A DNA stretch of 64,000 nt from Ignavibacterium sp. (GCF_025998815.1 NZ_AP026678.1:2480001-2544000); one strand, 5' to 3'. Positions 40,996-49,852 are shown, numbered from the stretch's first letter. Notes: a model not told the origin generated them from the letters alone. Made by a program: numbers and translations.

Positions 40996-42342
40996 TTAAT
41001 GATATTGTAATGTACTTCCACCAATAAATTCTCTGATTACAGAATCGCCCGGTATTGGTGATTCATCTGCAACTGGCGTAACTGTTTTAAGTAAATTGTA
41101 AACTCTGTTTGCTCTTTCGAAAGCGTCCTGTTTCAGAACATCATCTTTATACTTAACACTCCATTCTTCAAAAAGCTTTAGCATTCTGTTTGCATAGATG
41201 GGAAGCTCATAGGGCATTGCACTGCTGATAACAAAATCTGCAGTGTTGCTGTATGGAATAATGTTTCTTAATTCACTTGAACGAACATAATGCCAGTGTT
41301 CTAAAGTTTGTTGCGGATTGTATGCACGGAATACAGAATCTCGAAGCATTCTTCTGATTAATCTTATATCTGTCCATCTCACATATTTTCCATCCATTCC
41401 TTTCATTTGAAGAAGCGGTTCAAGATAAAGTTTAAATTTTAAATCAATCGAAATGTCTTTACTGAACGCAGGATAAAGTCCGTGCAGACTGTCAATCAAG
41501 AGGAGTTCATCTTTTTCAAGTTTCATTGGAGTAACATTTAATGTCCTTGTTCCTGTTTTAAAGTCGTATCTTGGAATCATGACTTCTTCACCGCGACTTA
41601 GCTTTACAAGGTGTTCGTTAATCAACTCAAGGTCTAATGCTTGAGGAGTTTCAAAATCATAATCACCAAATTCGTCTTTGGGGTGGAGCTCCAAATCAAA
41701 AAAATAATGATCAACATTCAAAGCTTTGAACTTAAATCCTTTTTTAATGAGCTTCTGTTCAAGTTTTATAGTGGTTGTTGTTTTACCCGATGAAGAAGGA
41801 CCACTAATCATTACCATTCTGAGCGAATCAAGTCTTTCAATAATCAGATTTGCAGCAAGCTCAACATCATCTTCGTAAAGACATTCAGATTCGTGAACGA
41901 TTTGCGGAAATTCTCCTTTCGCAATTCTTTCGTTCAAATGTGCAACAGTATGAAGATTATGAGATACTGCCCAATCAAGATTTCTCCATACTTTTTGCCA
42001 GGGAATATTTTCATTTAATTTGGAAGCATATCTGTTTTCGGCTTCTCTTGCTCTTTTTCGTTCATCTCTGTAGAGAATATATTCTTTGGCAACTTTAGCA
42101 TGTCCGTTTTCAATCAATACTTTTTCAACAATATCCTGAATGTCTTCAATATGTGGCGTACTTCCTTCAGGAAATTTTTCATTCAACAGAGCAACTACTT
42201 TGTCAGAGAGCTCTTTGGCTTTGTCTTTATCTCTTCCACCAACAGCAACAGCAGCGCGATAAATCGCATTTGCTATTCTTTCCTGATTAAAGGGAACAAT
42301 AGCGCCTGTTCGTTTAATAACACTTTTAATATGCGTTTCCAT
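40996..42342 (-). CDS. ATP-cone domain fused to uridine-kinase/phosphoribulokinase-like P-loop kinase
   Basis: 448 residues. The N-terminal 95 residues match the ATP-cone regulatory domain known from ribonucleotide reductases and NrdR (VIKRTGAIVPFNQERIANAIYRAAVAVGG...). The C-terminal part is a kinase of the uridine kinase/PRK type with P-loop SGPSSSGKTTTT (180-191), NVDHYFFD and PRYDFKTGTR. The combination suggests a nucleoside- or sugar-kinase-like enzyme under ATP/dATP control. The substrate is unknown. It is transcribed just ahead of recN. Confidence 0.8.
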   Translation of the reverse strand: METHIKSVIKRTGAIVPFNQERIANAIYRAAVAVGGRDKDKAKELSDKVVALLNEKFPEGSTPHIEDIQDIVEKVLIENGHAKVAKEYILYRDERKRAREAENRYASKLNENIPWQKVWRNLDWAVSHNLHTVAHLNERIAKGEFPQIVHESECLYEDDVELAANLIIERLDSLRMVMISGPSSSGKTTTTIKLEQKLIKKGFKFKALNVDHYFFDLELHPKDEFGDYDFETPQALDLELINEHLVKLSRGEEVMIPRYDFKTGTRTLNVTPMKLEKDELLLIDSLHGLYPAFSKDISIDLKFKLYLEPLLQMKGMDGKYVRWTDIRLIRRMLRDSVFRAYNPQQTLEHWHYVRSSELRNIIPYSNTADFVISSAMPYELPIYANRMLKLFEEWSVKYKDDVLKQDAFERANRVYNLLKTVTPVADESPIPGDSVIREFIGGSTLQYH

Positions 42343-42509
42343 TTCAGCTCCGCTTAAAGTTTTTATTTTGCCCTGTGAAATTAATAAAATAAATTTGATT
42401 GAATTAGTGCTGTATAAAATATAGTAATTGAATTATCTTAATGGAGTAACTTTTAATACTCTTTAAACAATAAGCATAATTTTATATCAACTTGATCGGA
42501 ATTTGAAAA

Positions 42510-44312
42510 ATGAAAAATATTTTAATAATAGTTTTATTCGCATCTGCAAGTCTTTTCGCTCAATACACAACTCCCGGAACAGGAGTAATCTGGAATCTCG
42601 ATAGTCTTGTTCTTTATTCATCCGGAGTAGTTGTTGGTTCATTCCCGAATTATCAGATAAACAACAATGTTATTGTTGCAGCAAATGATGAACTGAATGT
42701 TGTAGCGGGTTCAAATGTAACTTTCACTTCTGCTACTGCCGGAATAGAAGTCAACGGAATTTTCAAAGCTATTGGAACACCAACAGACTCAATTATTTTC
42801 ACTTCTTCAGTTGAAGATTCAACAGGTTACTATGTTGGATTCAGATTTAATGCAAATCCGAATTCAAATTTGTCTCAGATTAAGTATGCAAGAATCTATT
42901 TTGCTGATTATGGTTTCAGATGCATTGATGCAAGTCCAACGCTCAGTAATTCATATTTATATAAGTGTGGAAGAGGTGTTCAGCTAAGTTCATCAAATGC
43001 AACAATCACTAATAATGTTATTGAAAGAAGTTATGAATATGGAATAACTATGACTTTAAGTTCTTCACCACTTATTGAAGGTAATCATTTAATAAAGAAT
43101 AACACCAAAGCAACATCTGTAATGAATCAGATAAGCATCGGGTTGCAGGGAAATAATTCGCCGATTATTCGTAACAACATCATTGAGGGCGGAGAAAGCG
43201 TTCCAACCGGAGGTATTAGTTTATGGGTAAGTGGTTCAACAGCATTTTCAAATGCAGTGATTGAGGGAAACCAGATTTTCAACAACAGTTTTGGAATTAC
43301 TTTATACAGTACATCAAACGGAATTATTAACGCAGTTGTTAAGGATAATGTGATTTATAATAACAACATAAATCCAAATCCTTTGGTATCAGGAAGCGGA
43401 ATTAATATTAATGGAAGTCCTGCTAATCAACCGATTATAAAGAGAAATATCATTTATGGAAACTGGTGGGGAATTACAATTCAAAATGGTTCAACTGTTC
43501 AGGCAGGACCTCAGCCAAATATTGGAAATGTTGAAAACTCTGATACAACCGATGATGGAATGAATATAATATTTGGAAATGTTCAGGGAACAAATGTTTA
43601 TGATCTTTATAATAATTGTACAAATGATATTTATGCACAAAACAACGATTGGGGAGTTTACGATTCTCTTTCAATTGAAAACCATATTTTTCATAAAGCC
43701 GATGATCCGCTGCATGGACTTGTGAGATTTGTTCCGTTTAGCTTACAAATACCTGTTGAACTAACTTCATTCACGGCAATTGTAAATGGCAATGTTGTTG
43801 AACTGAATTGGTCAACCGCAACAGAAACTAATAATTCTGGCTTTGAAATTCTTCGATTCACTCAGAATGACAATGAGTGGAGAACTCTCGGTTTTGTAAA
43901 AGGCAAAGGAACAACAACAAATCCTCAGAATTATTCTTTTACAGATAAAGATTTGATTCCGGGAAAATACTACTACAGACTAAAGCAAATTGATTTTAAC
44001 GGAACATTCGAATATTCAAAAAAGATTGAAGTAGAAATAATTTCACCAGATAAATTTGTTCTTGAGCAGAATTATCCTAATCCATTTAACCCCAAAACAA
44101 TTATTCAGTATGCAATCGGAAACAGACAACTTGTTTCGATTAAAGTGTATAATGTACTTGGAAATGAAGTCGCAATACTTGTTAACGAATATAAAGAAGC
44201 TGGAAAATATCAGGTAGAATTTGATGCATCAAATCTTTCAAGCGGAGTCTATTATTACAGATTGCAAACAGATAATGTTTCTCTTACAAAGAAAATGATT
44301 TTGCAGCGGTAA
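42510..44312 (+). CDS. Secreted parallel beta-helix protein with T9SS sorting domain
   Basis: 600 residues with a signal peptide (about 1-18). From about residue 60 to 380 short repeats such as NNVIERSYEYGITMT, PIIRNNIIEGG and NVIYNNN show right-handed beta-helix coils of the NosD/pectate-lyase kind. Residues 415-510 form the same VELTSFTA...TNNSGFEI module as in the cytochrome at 28953, and NYPNPFNPK near residue 521 opens the type A T9SS sorting domain, ending KKMILQR. Probably a surface polysaccharide-binding or degrading protein, but no catalytic residues are identified. Confidence 0.85.
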   Translation: MKNILIIVLFASASLFAQYTTPGTGVIWNLDSLVLYSSGVVVGSFPNYQINNNVIVAANDELNVVAGSNVTFTSATAGIEVNGIFKAIGTPTDSIIFTSSVEDSTGYYVGFRFNANPNSNLSQIKYARIYFADYGFRCIDASPTLSNSYLYKCGRGVQLSSSNATITNNVIERSYEYGITMTLSSSPLIEGNHLIKNNTKATSVMNQISIGLQGNNSPIIRNNIIEGGESVPTGGISLWVSGSTAFSNAVIEGNQIFNNSFGITLYSTSNGIINAVVKDNVIYNNNINPNPLVSGSGININGSPANQPIIKRNIIYGNWWGITIQNGSTVQAGPQPNIGNVENSDTTDDGMNIIFGNVQGTNVYDLYNNCTNDIYAQNNDWGVYDSLSIENHIFHKADDPLHGLVRFVPFSLQIPVELTSFTAIVNGNVVELNWSTATETNNSGFEILRFTQNDNEWRTLGFVKGKGTTTNPQNYSFTDKDLIPGKYYYRLKQIDFNGTFEYSKKIEVEIISPDKFVLEQNYPNPFNPKTIIQYAIGNRQLVSIKVYNVLGNEVAILVNEYKEAGKYQVEFDASNLSSGVYYYRLQTDNVSLTKKMILQR

Positions 44313-44450
44313 TTTGGTTAGAAGCATTTGAAGAAGTTTATAATGTTACAAAGATTTCATTTGTTTCTAATTTATTTATCGCTAATTTACAAGTGCCTGC
44401 TTAAAAATTAAGATAATCATTCCCGATTACTCATTCTAGTTTTTATCTAC

Positions 44451-44475
44451 AGGAGGTGAGAGTTAAAAGTCTCTC
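44451..44475 (+). promoter_or_regulatory. Structured leader with orphan Shine-Dalgarno ahead of the RRM gene
   Basis: A perfect anti-16S complement AGGAGGTGA lies at 44451-44459, 60 bp before the real start, and is followed by a GAGAG/CTCTC hairpin (44458-44475). No sensible gene follows it. The actual gene has its own AGGAG at 44506-44510. It could be a ribosome standby site or temperature-responsive leader. Confidence 0.35.
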
Positions 44476-44518
44476 ATAATTATTTAACATTTTTATAAAA
44501 ATTTCAGGAGTTTTTATT

Positions 44519-44845
44519 ATGAATATCTTCGTTGGCAATCTGTCAAATGAAGTTCAGGAAGAAGATTTAATGAATCTTTTCTCTGAGTTCGGACAAGTAA
44601 AAGAAGTTAAAATTATCCGTGATATGTTTTCAAGACAGTCAAAAGGTTTTGGATTCGTTGAAATGCCAGGATTAGCAGATGCTCAAAAAGCAATCAATGA
44701 ATTGAACACAGTTGAGGTTAAAGGAAAAAAGATTACCGTTAATGAAGCTCGACCAAAACGGGATAACAACCGGAGAGGTGGTGGTGGAAGAGGCGGAAAT
44801 CGTAATGGTGGCGGTGGTTACGGACAGAACAGAAGACGCTTCTAA
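44519..44845 (+). CDS. RRM RNA-binding protein with Gly-rich tail
   Basis: 108 residues: one RNA recognition motif with RNP2 (NIFVGNL) and RNP1 (KGFGFVEM), followed by an Arg/Gly-rich tail (RRGGGGRGGNRNGGGG). This architecture is like the cold-induced Rbp proteins of cyanobacteria and other bacteria. It probably binds single-stranded RNA and may act as an RNA chaperone. AGGAG precedes the ATG by 8 bp, and a second RRM gene lies at 46510. Confidence 0.92.
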   Translation: MNIFVGNLSNEVQEEDLMNLFSEFGQVKEVKIIRDMFSRQSKGFGFVEMPGLADAQKAINELNTVEVKGKKITVNEARPKRDNNRRGGGGRGGNRNGGGGYGQNRRRF

Positions 44846-44870
44846 AATTTTCTCATCTTAACGAACCATT

Positions 44871-44905
44871 AACCCGAACGGTTTTGCCCGCTCGGGTTAT
44901 TTTAT
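44871..44905 (+). terminator. Terminator after the RRM gene
   Basis: AACCCGA/TCGGGTT stem (44871-44898) followed by ATTTTATTTTC. It lies between convergent genes and overlaps the stop of the DUF2721 gene. Confidence 0.75.
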
Positions 44906-45297
44906 TTTCTTGATTCTATATCACTAAGATGCAACTCTAAGGCATCAACAGATATGGCAATCTCTTTCAAAGACAGAATAAGCGAAAGCATCAATAAAAG
45001 TATGCTTAATCCAAAAACATATTTCCCAATCTCAATTTGACCAGCAAAAAGGAGAAACATACACAAAACACAAAGGAATAAGCTTGCAACGCCAACTCCC
45101 TGCATATGCTTAATCAGATAAACACGCTTGCGAAGATTTTCAATCTGACCCAGAAGAGCAGTATCCGGACTTTCTTTATAGTTTTTATGCAACGAACGAA
45201 TTAACGTTGCAATTGTAAGAAATCTGTTTGTATATGCCAGCAACAGAAGTGAGATTGCCGGGAAAAGAAGAGCAGGAGTAGTTACATCAATATTCAT
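44902..45297 (-). CDS. DUF2721 family membrane protein
   Basis: 131 residues with three hydrophobic segments (about 8-26, 72-90, 94-112). The N-terminal TPALLFPAISLLLLAYTNRFLTIATLIR is the characteristic DUF2721 stretch. The function of the family is unknown. The gene is 15 bp downstream of the radical SAM gene and likely shares its transcript. Confidence 0.85.
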   Translation of the reverse strand: MNIDVTTPALLFPAISLLLLAYTNRFLTIATLIRSLHKNYKESPDTALLGQIENLRKRVYLIKHMQGVGVASLFLCVLCMFLLFAGQIEIGKYVFGLSILLLMLSLILSLKEIAISVDALELHLSDIESRK

Positions 45298-45312
45298 TTT
45301 ATCTCCGGAAAA

Positions 45313-46314
45313 TTAAACAAGGTTTAGTTTCTTATTATTAAACGGATCATCACGACTAACTTCAAATGATGGACGATAAAATTCATTACTTTCAAGTTCC
45401 TGCATCCATCCGTTTTCAAGTCCGTATTTTTCAAGTAACTCAACAGCTTTCACAAATTCTTTATATCGGATGGTTCTGTTTATAAGAATATGCTTCTCGC
45501 TTCGGTTTGTTGGATAATACTGAGTCATCAAAGAGATATGAACTTTCTTATCAAGCTCTTCGCTGATAAACTTAAAGACTTTTTCGGTTTCAGATAAATC
45601 ATTTGGAAGAATTAAATGTCTGATGATTAAACCTCTTACAACAACTCCATTTTCATAAACAAGCTCGCTGCCCACCTGATTATACATTTCTTTTATGGCC
45701 AGCTTTGCTTTATCAAAATAGTCGCTAACCTTTGAATAAACTCTGCCGTTTTCATTATTGCCATATTTGAAATCGGGCAGATAAATATCAATTACATCTT
45801 TGTAGAGTTTTAACATTTCAACAGAGTCATATCCGTTAGTGTTATAAATTATCGGAAGATTTAATCCAAGTTGCGAAGCGATTCGAATTGATTTAAGAAT
45901 CGGAACTGCAAAGTGAGTTGGAGAAACTAATCCAATATTATGACTTCCCATATTCTGAAGCTCAATCATTATTTCAGCTAATCGTTCAACGGTGATTTCA
46001 TTTCTTTTTTCGATTTTGGGATTCTGACTGATTACAAAGTTTTGACAATAAACACATCTGAGATTACAATTGCCAAAGAAAATATTCCCGGCTCCGTTTG
46101 TACCTGATAAAACTGGTTCTTCACCAAAGTGCAAAGTGTATGAAGAAACAATTGGCTTATCACCGCTTTGACAGGTTCCTAATTCACCATTTGTTCTGTC
46201 AACCATACAATTACGCGGACAGCTTGTACAGCTTTTGATTATGCTGTCGGCAACACGAATTCTTTCATCAAATTCGCTTTCTGAAATTTTCTTATAAGAA
46301 GGAATAAAACTCAT
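45313..46314 (-). CDS. PflA-like radical SAM protein
   Basis: 333 residues. The N-terminal Cys-rich segment SCTSCPRNCMVDRTNGELGTC may bind zinc. The radical SAM cluster site is CNLRCVYC (CxxxCxxC) after GNIFFGN. The rest is a TIM-barrel with conserved LVSPTHFAVPIL and YLPDFKYG. It belongs to the putative pyruvate-formate-lyase-activating subfamily whose members often lie away from any PFL gene. No PFL or glycyl-radical enzyme is nearby, so the target is unknown. Confidence 0.88.
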   Translation of the reverse strand: MSFIPSYKKISESEFDERIRVADSIIKSCTSCPRNCMVDRTNGELGTCQSGDKPIVSSYTLHFGEEPVLSGTNGAGNIFFGNCNLRCVYCQNFVISQNPKIEKRNEITVERLAEIMIELQNMGSHNIGLVSPTHFAVPILKSIRIASQLGLNLPIIYNTNGYDSVEMLKLYKDVIDIYLPDFKYGNNENGRVYSKVSDYFDKAKLAIKEMYNQVGSELVYENGVVVRGLIIRHLILPNDLSETEKVFKFISEELDKKVHISLMTQYYPTNRSEKHILINRTIRYKEFVKAVELLEKYGLENGWMQELESNEFYRPSFEVSRDDPFNNKKLNLV

Positions 46315-46461
46315 AAATCAATCTTTTTTTCTGTGAAAAAATAATATTCTGTGATGAAATAGAAGAGGAATAAAATATCATACACATTGCTTGTTAAGTA
46401 CAACACATATTATGAACAATTAAATTAGGTTTATAATGTTATTATACCTATGTTTGAAGTG

Positions 46462-46486
46462 CTCCGGAAATAGTCCGGGATTTTTT
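46462..46486 (+). terminator. Terminator-like hairpin in the leader of the second RRM gene
   Basis: A CTCCGGA/TCCGGG stem (46462-46479, one G-T pair) is followed by ATTTTTT. The only gene upstream is divergent, so this hairpin would end transcripts started in the leader just before the RRM gene, like an attenuator. Confidence 0.5.
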
Positions 46487-46509
46487 AATATTTATTTATA
46501 GAGGTTCTA

Positions 46510-46761
46510 GTGAGTACTAAGTTATTTGTGGGTTCTCTCCCATGGTCAGTTGATGACGAAACATTAAGAGAAACATTTGAAGAACATGGAAATGTTGTTT
46601 CTGCTAAAGTGATTAAAGATCGCGAAACAGGCAGATCAAGAGGATTTGGATTCGTTGAAATGGAGAACTCAGCCGATGCAAAAAGTGCAATTGAAGCACT
46701 CAATGATTCGGAACTTAAAGGTAGAAATATCGTAGTTAATGAAGCAAAATCGCGTAATTAA
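46510..46761 (+). CDS. Short RRM RNA-binding protein
   Basis: 83 residues forming a single RNA recognition motif with RNP2 (LFVGSLPW) and RNP1 (RGFGFVEM), and a short basic end (NEAKSRN) without the Gly-rich tail of its neighbour at 44519. Translation starts at a GTG with AGAGG 5-9 bp upstream. Two RRM genes within 2 kb suggest duplication and a role in cold or RNA-structure control. Confidence 0.93.
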   Translation: MSTKLFVGSLPWSVDDETLRETFEEHGNVVSAKVIKDRETGRSRGFGFVEMENSADAKSAIEALNDSELKGRNIVVNEAKSRN

Positions 46762-46788
46762 AAAGATATTCTTTTATTAAGCTCTGAG

Positions 46789-46816
46789 AAAGGCGTCACA
46801 ACAGACGCCTTTTTTA
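46789..46816 (+). terminator. Rho-independent terminator after the second RRM gene
   Basis: AAAGGCGTC/GACGCCTTT stem (46789-46812) with a six-base loop and T-run. Confidence 0.9.
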
Positions 46817-46887
46817 TTTTAAAGAAAAGATTTTTATAAGTCATTAAATTATCTTTGAAATGAAACAGTAAATAATTAGGAGAGTCT

Positions 46888-47805
46888 ATGCAAACAATAC
46901 TTGGTGCCGGCGGAGGTGCTGGTACAGAGATAACAAGAGAGTTATTTAACTATACAGAAGAAATTCGTGTTGTTAGCCGTAATCCGAAAAAGGTTAACGA
47001 TACAGACCAACTAATGAAAGCAGATTTAACTGATCCAAAGCAGCTTGACGAAGCAGTAAAAGGATCAGAAGTTGCTTATGTAACAATTGCTTTTCCATAC
47101 AATATAAAAGTCTGGCGTGAGCTTTGGCCAAAGTTTATGAGAAACCTGATTGATACTTGCATTAAGTACAAAACAAAAATCGTTTTTGTTGATAATGTCT
47201 ATATGTATGATCCGAAGTATCTCAATAATATGACAGAAGAAACCCCTATAAATCCAATTTCACAAAAAGGCAAAGTTCGTGCAGAAGTAGCAAAAATGTT
47301 GATGGACGCTGTTGATAAAAACAAAGTTGAAGCAATCATAGCACGCGCACCAGATTTTTATGGACCTGGAGTTATAGGCAGTATGCTTTATCAAAGCGTT
47401 TACTTAAATCTTCTTAAAGATAAAAGTCCGCAATGGCTTGGCAACCTGGATGTAATTCATAATTTTATTTACAGTAAAGATATCGGGAAAGCTGTTGCGT
47501 TACTCGGCAATACAAAAGATGCATATAATCAGGTTTGGCATCTTCCCACGACAGATAAAAAACTTACAAACCAACAGTGGATTGAACTAATGATGACCGC
47601 AATGAATAAGCAAAAGAAAATCCAGACAATGCCGGATTGGATGATAAGTTTAGTTGGTTTGTTTATGCCGATTCTTAAAGAGTTACAAGATGTTGGTTAT
47701 CAGTTTAAGCAGGATTATTTCTTCAACAGCAGTAAGTTTAACAAGAGGTTTAATTTTACTCCAATTTCACCGGAAGATGGAATAAGGGAAATGGTTAGGC
47801 TTTAA
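46888..47805 (+). CDS. NAD(P)-dependent epimerase/dehydratase-like protein
   Basis: Extended SDR of 305 residues. The nucleotide-binding loop is GAGGGAGTEI near the N-terminus, the central strand SEVAYVTIAFPY and the FVDNVYMYDPKYL segment replace the usual active-site region, and ARAPDFYGPGVIGSM is typical of NmrA/epimerase-like sugar or dinucleotide-binding proteins. The active-site YxxxK is not obvious, so catalysis is not certain. AGGAGAG precedes the ATG. Confidence 0.8.
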   Translation: MQTILGAGGGAGTEITRELFNYTEEIRVVSRNPKKVNDTDQLMKADLTDPKQLDEAVKGSEVAYVTIAFPYNIKVWRELWPKFMRNLIDTCIKYKTKIVFVDNVYMYDPKYLNNMTEETPINPISQKGKVRAEVAKMLMDAVDKNKVEAIIARAPDFYGPGVIGSMLYQSVYLNLLKDKSPQWLGNLDVIHNFIYSKDIGKAVALLGNTKDAYNQVWHLPTTDKKLTNQQWIELMMTAMNKQKKIQTMPDWMISLVGLFMPILKELQDVGYQFKQDYFFNSSKFNKRFNFTPISPEDGIREMVRL

Positions 47806-47817
47806 AAATTTTTTTCT

Positions 47818-47870
47818 GGGACAATTGTGACAAGCGGGACTGCAAATGTCGCAACAGTCACTTTTGTCCC
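47818..47870. repeat. Long imperfect inverted repeat between two convergent genes
   Basis: GGGACAA (47818-47824) pairs with TTGTCCC (47864-47870), GTGAC (47827-47831) with GTCAC (47857-47861), and a smaller GCGGGAC...GTCGC lies inside. It overlaps the stop of the four-helix-bundle gene and could end transcription from either side, although the T-tract is weak. Confidence 0.6.
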
Positions 47871-48436
47871 TTGTTTCTATAATTTATCCTGGCTTTGGTC
47901 ATTCTTTCCCGCAAGCCACCTTCTTTTACAAAATCTTCTTCCAGTCTTTTAATTTGCCGACTTAGTAAGTAAGAAGAAATTTTGATAAGTCCAATCAACA
48001 CATTAGCACTTATTTCAGGGTTTGGGTGCTCAATGCCTTTTCTAAAAGTCTCGTAATTAGCATTTGGTGTTCTGTTTAATTCTCTTAATCTTTTGACATA
48101 CTTATGTTCTTTTTCCCATTCTTTCAGTTTATGTGTTCGAAGAAAATCCTGATAATCAATTAATAATTCTTCCAAACTTGCACGGGCAACATTGGTAAGT
48201 TTAATTTCCGTTTCTTTCGAAGTTGCTGACGCCATACTTGCTTCAGCAATGTTTTGTTTTCCCGATCTTGCAGCCTGGATCATTTGATCTCTTGTACGAT
48301 CACTTCTTTCCAAAAATTTATTACAGAAATAAACTGTTCCATCATAAATAATTTCTGCCTTCTGATAAGTTAAAAGTTTTTTATAACCTCCGTGATCAGG
48401 AATAAACCCATTATCAGATTTTGTTTTGTCAACCAT
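47858..48436 (-). CDS. Four-helix-bundle suffix-domain protein
   Basis: 192 residues, all helical, with the family pattern LTYQKAEIIYDGTVYFCNKF, RTRDQMIQAARSGKQNIAEA and ARASLEELLIDYQDFL. It belongs to the four-helix-bundle superfamily that includes proteins encoded in 23S rRNA intervening sequences, here the longer subtype with a C-terminal suffix domain. Function unknown, and copies are frequent and mobile-looking in Bacteroidota and related groups. Confidence 0.82.
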   Translation of the reverse strand: MVDKTKSDNGFIPDHGGYKKLLTYQKAEIIYDGTVYFCNKFLERSDRTRDQMIQAARSGKQNIAEASMASATSKETEIKLTNVARASLEELLIDYQDFLRTHKLKEWEKEHKYVKRLRELNRTPNANYETFRKGIEHPNPEISANVLIGLIKISSYLLSRQIKRLEEDFVKEGGLRERMTKARINYRNKGQK

Positions 48437-48527
48437 TCTTTACTAAAAAATTTGTTTGTTTATAAAATAATAAAAATACTTGGTTAATAATCTCATATTT
48501 TTACTATCATAACAATTAGAGTTTATT

Positions 48528-49634
48528 ATGAAATGGATTTTTTTCTTTATCGTTCTTGTTCATGCGCTGATTCATCTGCTTGGATTCTTCAAAGCATTTC
48601 AGCTTGCAGAAATCAACCAGCTCACTCAACACATATCCAAACCAATGGGTATACTCTGGCTGCTTGCATTTATACTTTTACTTGCGGCAGCAATTCAGTT
48701 TATAAGTAATCATGATTTGTGGTGGATAACCGGACTTGCCGCAGTAATCTTATCACAAATTCTAATCATATTATTCTGGCAGGATGCAAAGTTTGGAACG
48801 ATACCAAACATTATAATACTTCTTGTTACAATAGTTGCCTTTGCCGGTTGGTCATTTAATCGAGATGTTAAAAGTGAAGTTACAGAAATGCTTTCTGAAA
48901 ATTCCGTTGATAAAAAAGAAATTTTGACTGAAGAAAGAATATCTCATCTTCCACCAGTTATTCAAAAGTGGTTAAAAAACTCCGGAGCAGTTGGAAGAGA
49001 AAAGATACATACGGTTTATCTGAAACAGCGCGGTAAAATCCGGTTGAAACCCGAACAGGAAAAATGGTACAATGCACAAGCCGAGCAATGGTTTACTGTT
49101 GATAATCCGGCGTTTATATGGAAAGTTAAAGTTGATATGATGCCGCTCGTGTTTTTTACAGGACGAGATAAATTTTCCGATGGCAAAGGGAGTATGCTGA
49201 TAAAAATTTTATCGCTTATAAATATTGTAAACTCAAGTGACAACGAAAAAATAAATCAAGGCACACTGCAAAGATACCTTGGCGAAATAGTTTGGTTTCC
49301 TTCGGCAGCAGTTAGTCCTTTTATTAAGTGGGAAGAAGTTGATTCGATGACAGCCAAAGCAACAATGAGTTACAAAGAAACAACAGGTTCGGCGTTATTT
49401 TATTTTAATGAGAATGGTGATTTTGTAAAATTCAGTGCAATGCGTTATATGGGAACAGAGAATGATTCGCAATTAAAAGAGTGGACAATAACTTTGAATG
49501 AATACAAAATTTATGATGGAATAAAAATTCCGGTTAAAGGTGAAGCAACCTGGAAACTTGAGGATGGAGATTTCACCTGGTATAAACTTGAGATTTATGA
49601 TGTGAAGTACAACCAAAGAGTAATGAAAGAATAA
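48528..49634 (+). CDS. Membrane protein of the DUF6544/DUF6920 kind
   Basis: 368 residues: four hydrophobic segments in the first 115 residues (MKWIFFFIVLVHALIHLLGFF, WLLAFILLLAAAIQF, WITGLAAVILSQILII and IIILLVTIVAFAGW) followed by a soluble beta-rich domain with LKQRGKIRLKPEQEKWYNAQAEQW. The C-terminal domain resembles DUF6544 proteins, which recall outer-membrane lipoprotein carriers. Function unknown. Confidence 0.7.
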   Translation: MKWIFFFIVLVHALIHLLGFFKAFQLAEINQLTQHISKPMGILWLLAFILLLAAAIQFISNHDLWWITGLAAVILSQILIILFWQDAKFGTIPNIIILLVTIVAFAGWSFNRDVKSEVTEMLSENSVDKKEILTEERISHLPPVIQKWLKNSGAVGREKIHTVYLKQRGKIRLKPEQEKWYNAQAEQWFTVDNPAFIWKVKVDMMPLVFFTGRDKFSDGKGSMLIKILSLINIVNSSDNEKINQGTLQRYLGEIVWFPSAAVSPFIKWEEVDSMTAKATMSYKETTGSALFYFNENGDFVKFSAMRYMGTENDSQLKEWTITLNEYKIYDGIKIPVKGEATWKLEDGDFTWYKLEIYDVKYNQRVMKE

Positions 49635-49647
49635 AACTTTGAATAAA

Positions 49648-49834
49648 TCATTTATCTGCCAACTCTGTCTTTAAATTCTTAACATCATTAGTTAAGATTT
49701 TATTTGTCTTATCAGACTCTTCATACAGGGGTTTGAGCGCTGATTATTCAAATGTTAGTAAACCCTTTCATATCCTTTTTAGTTTGGGAATAAATGATGT
49801 TATTTAATAAAAGTAAAAGAATCAACTTTTTCAT
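49648..49834 (-). pseudogene. Remains of a small secreted coiled-coil gene
   Basis: Directly after the LytTR gene an ATG (49832-49834) opens a good signal peptide (MKKLILLLLLNNIIYSQ), but the frame stops after 28 codons (TGA at 49748-49750). In another frame a helical tail (LYEESDKTNKILTNDVKNLK, then TELADK) runs to a TGA at 49648-49650. The pieces look like one short secreted coiled-coil gene broken by a frameshift and point changes. Confidence 0.45.
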
Positions 49835-49852
49835 TTTAATTCTCGTTTTATT

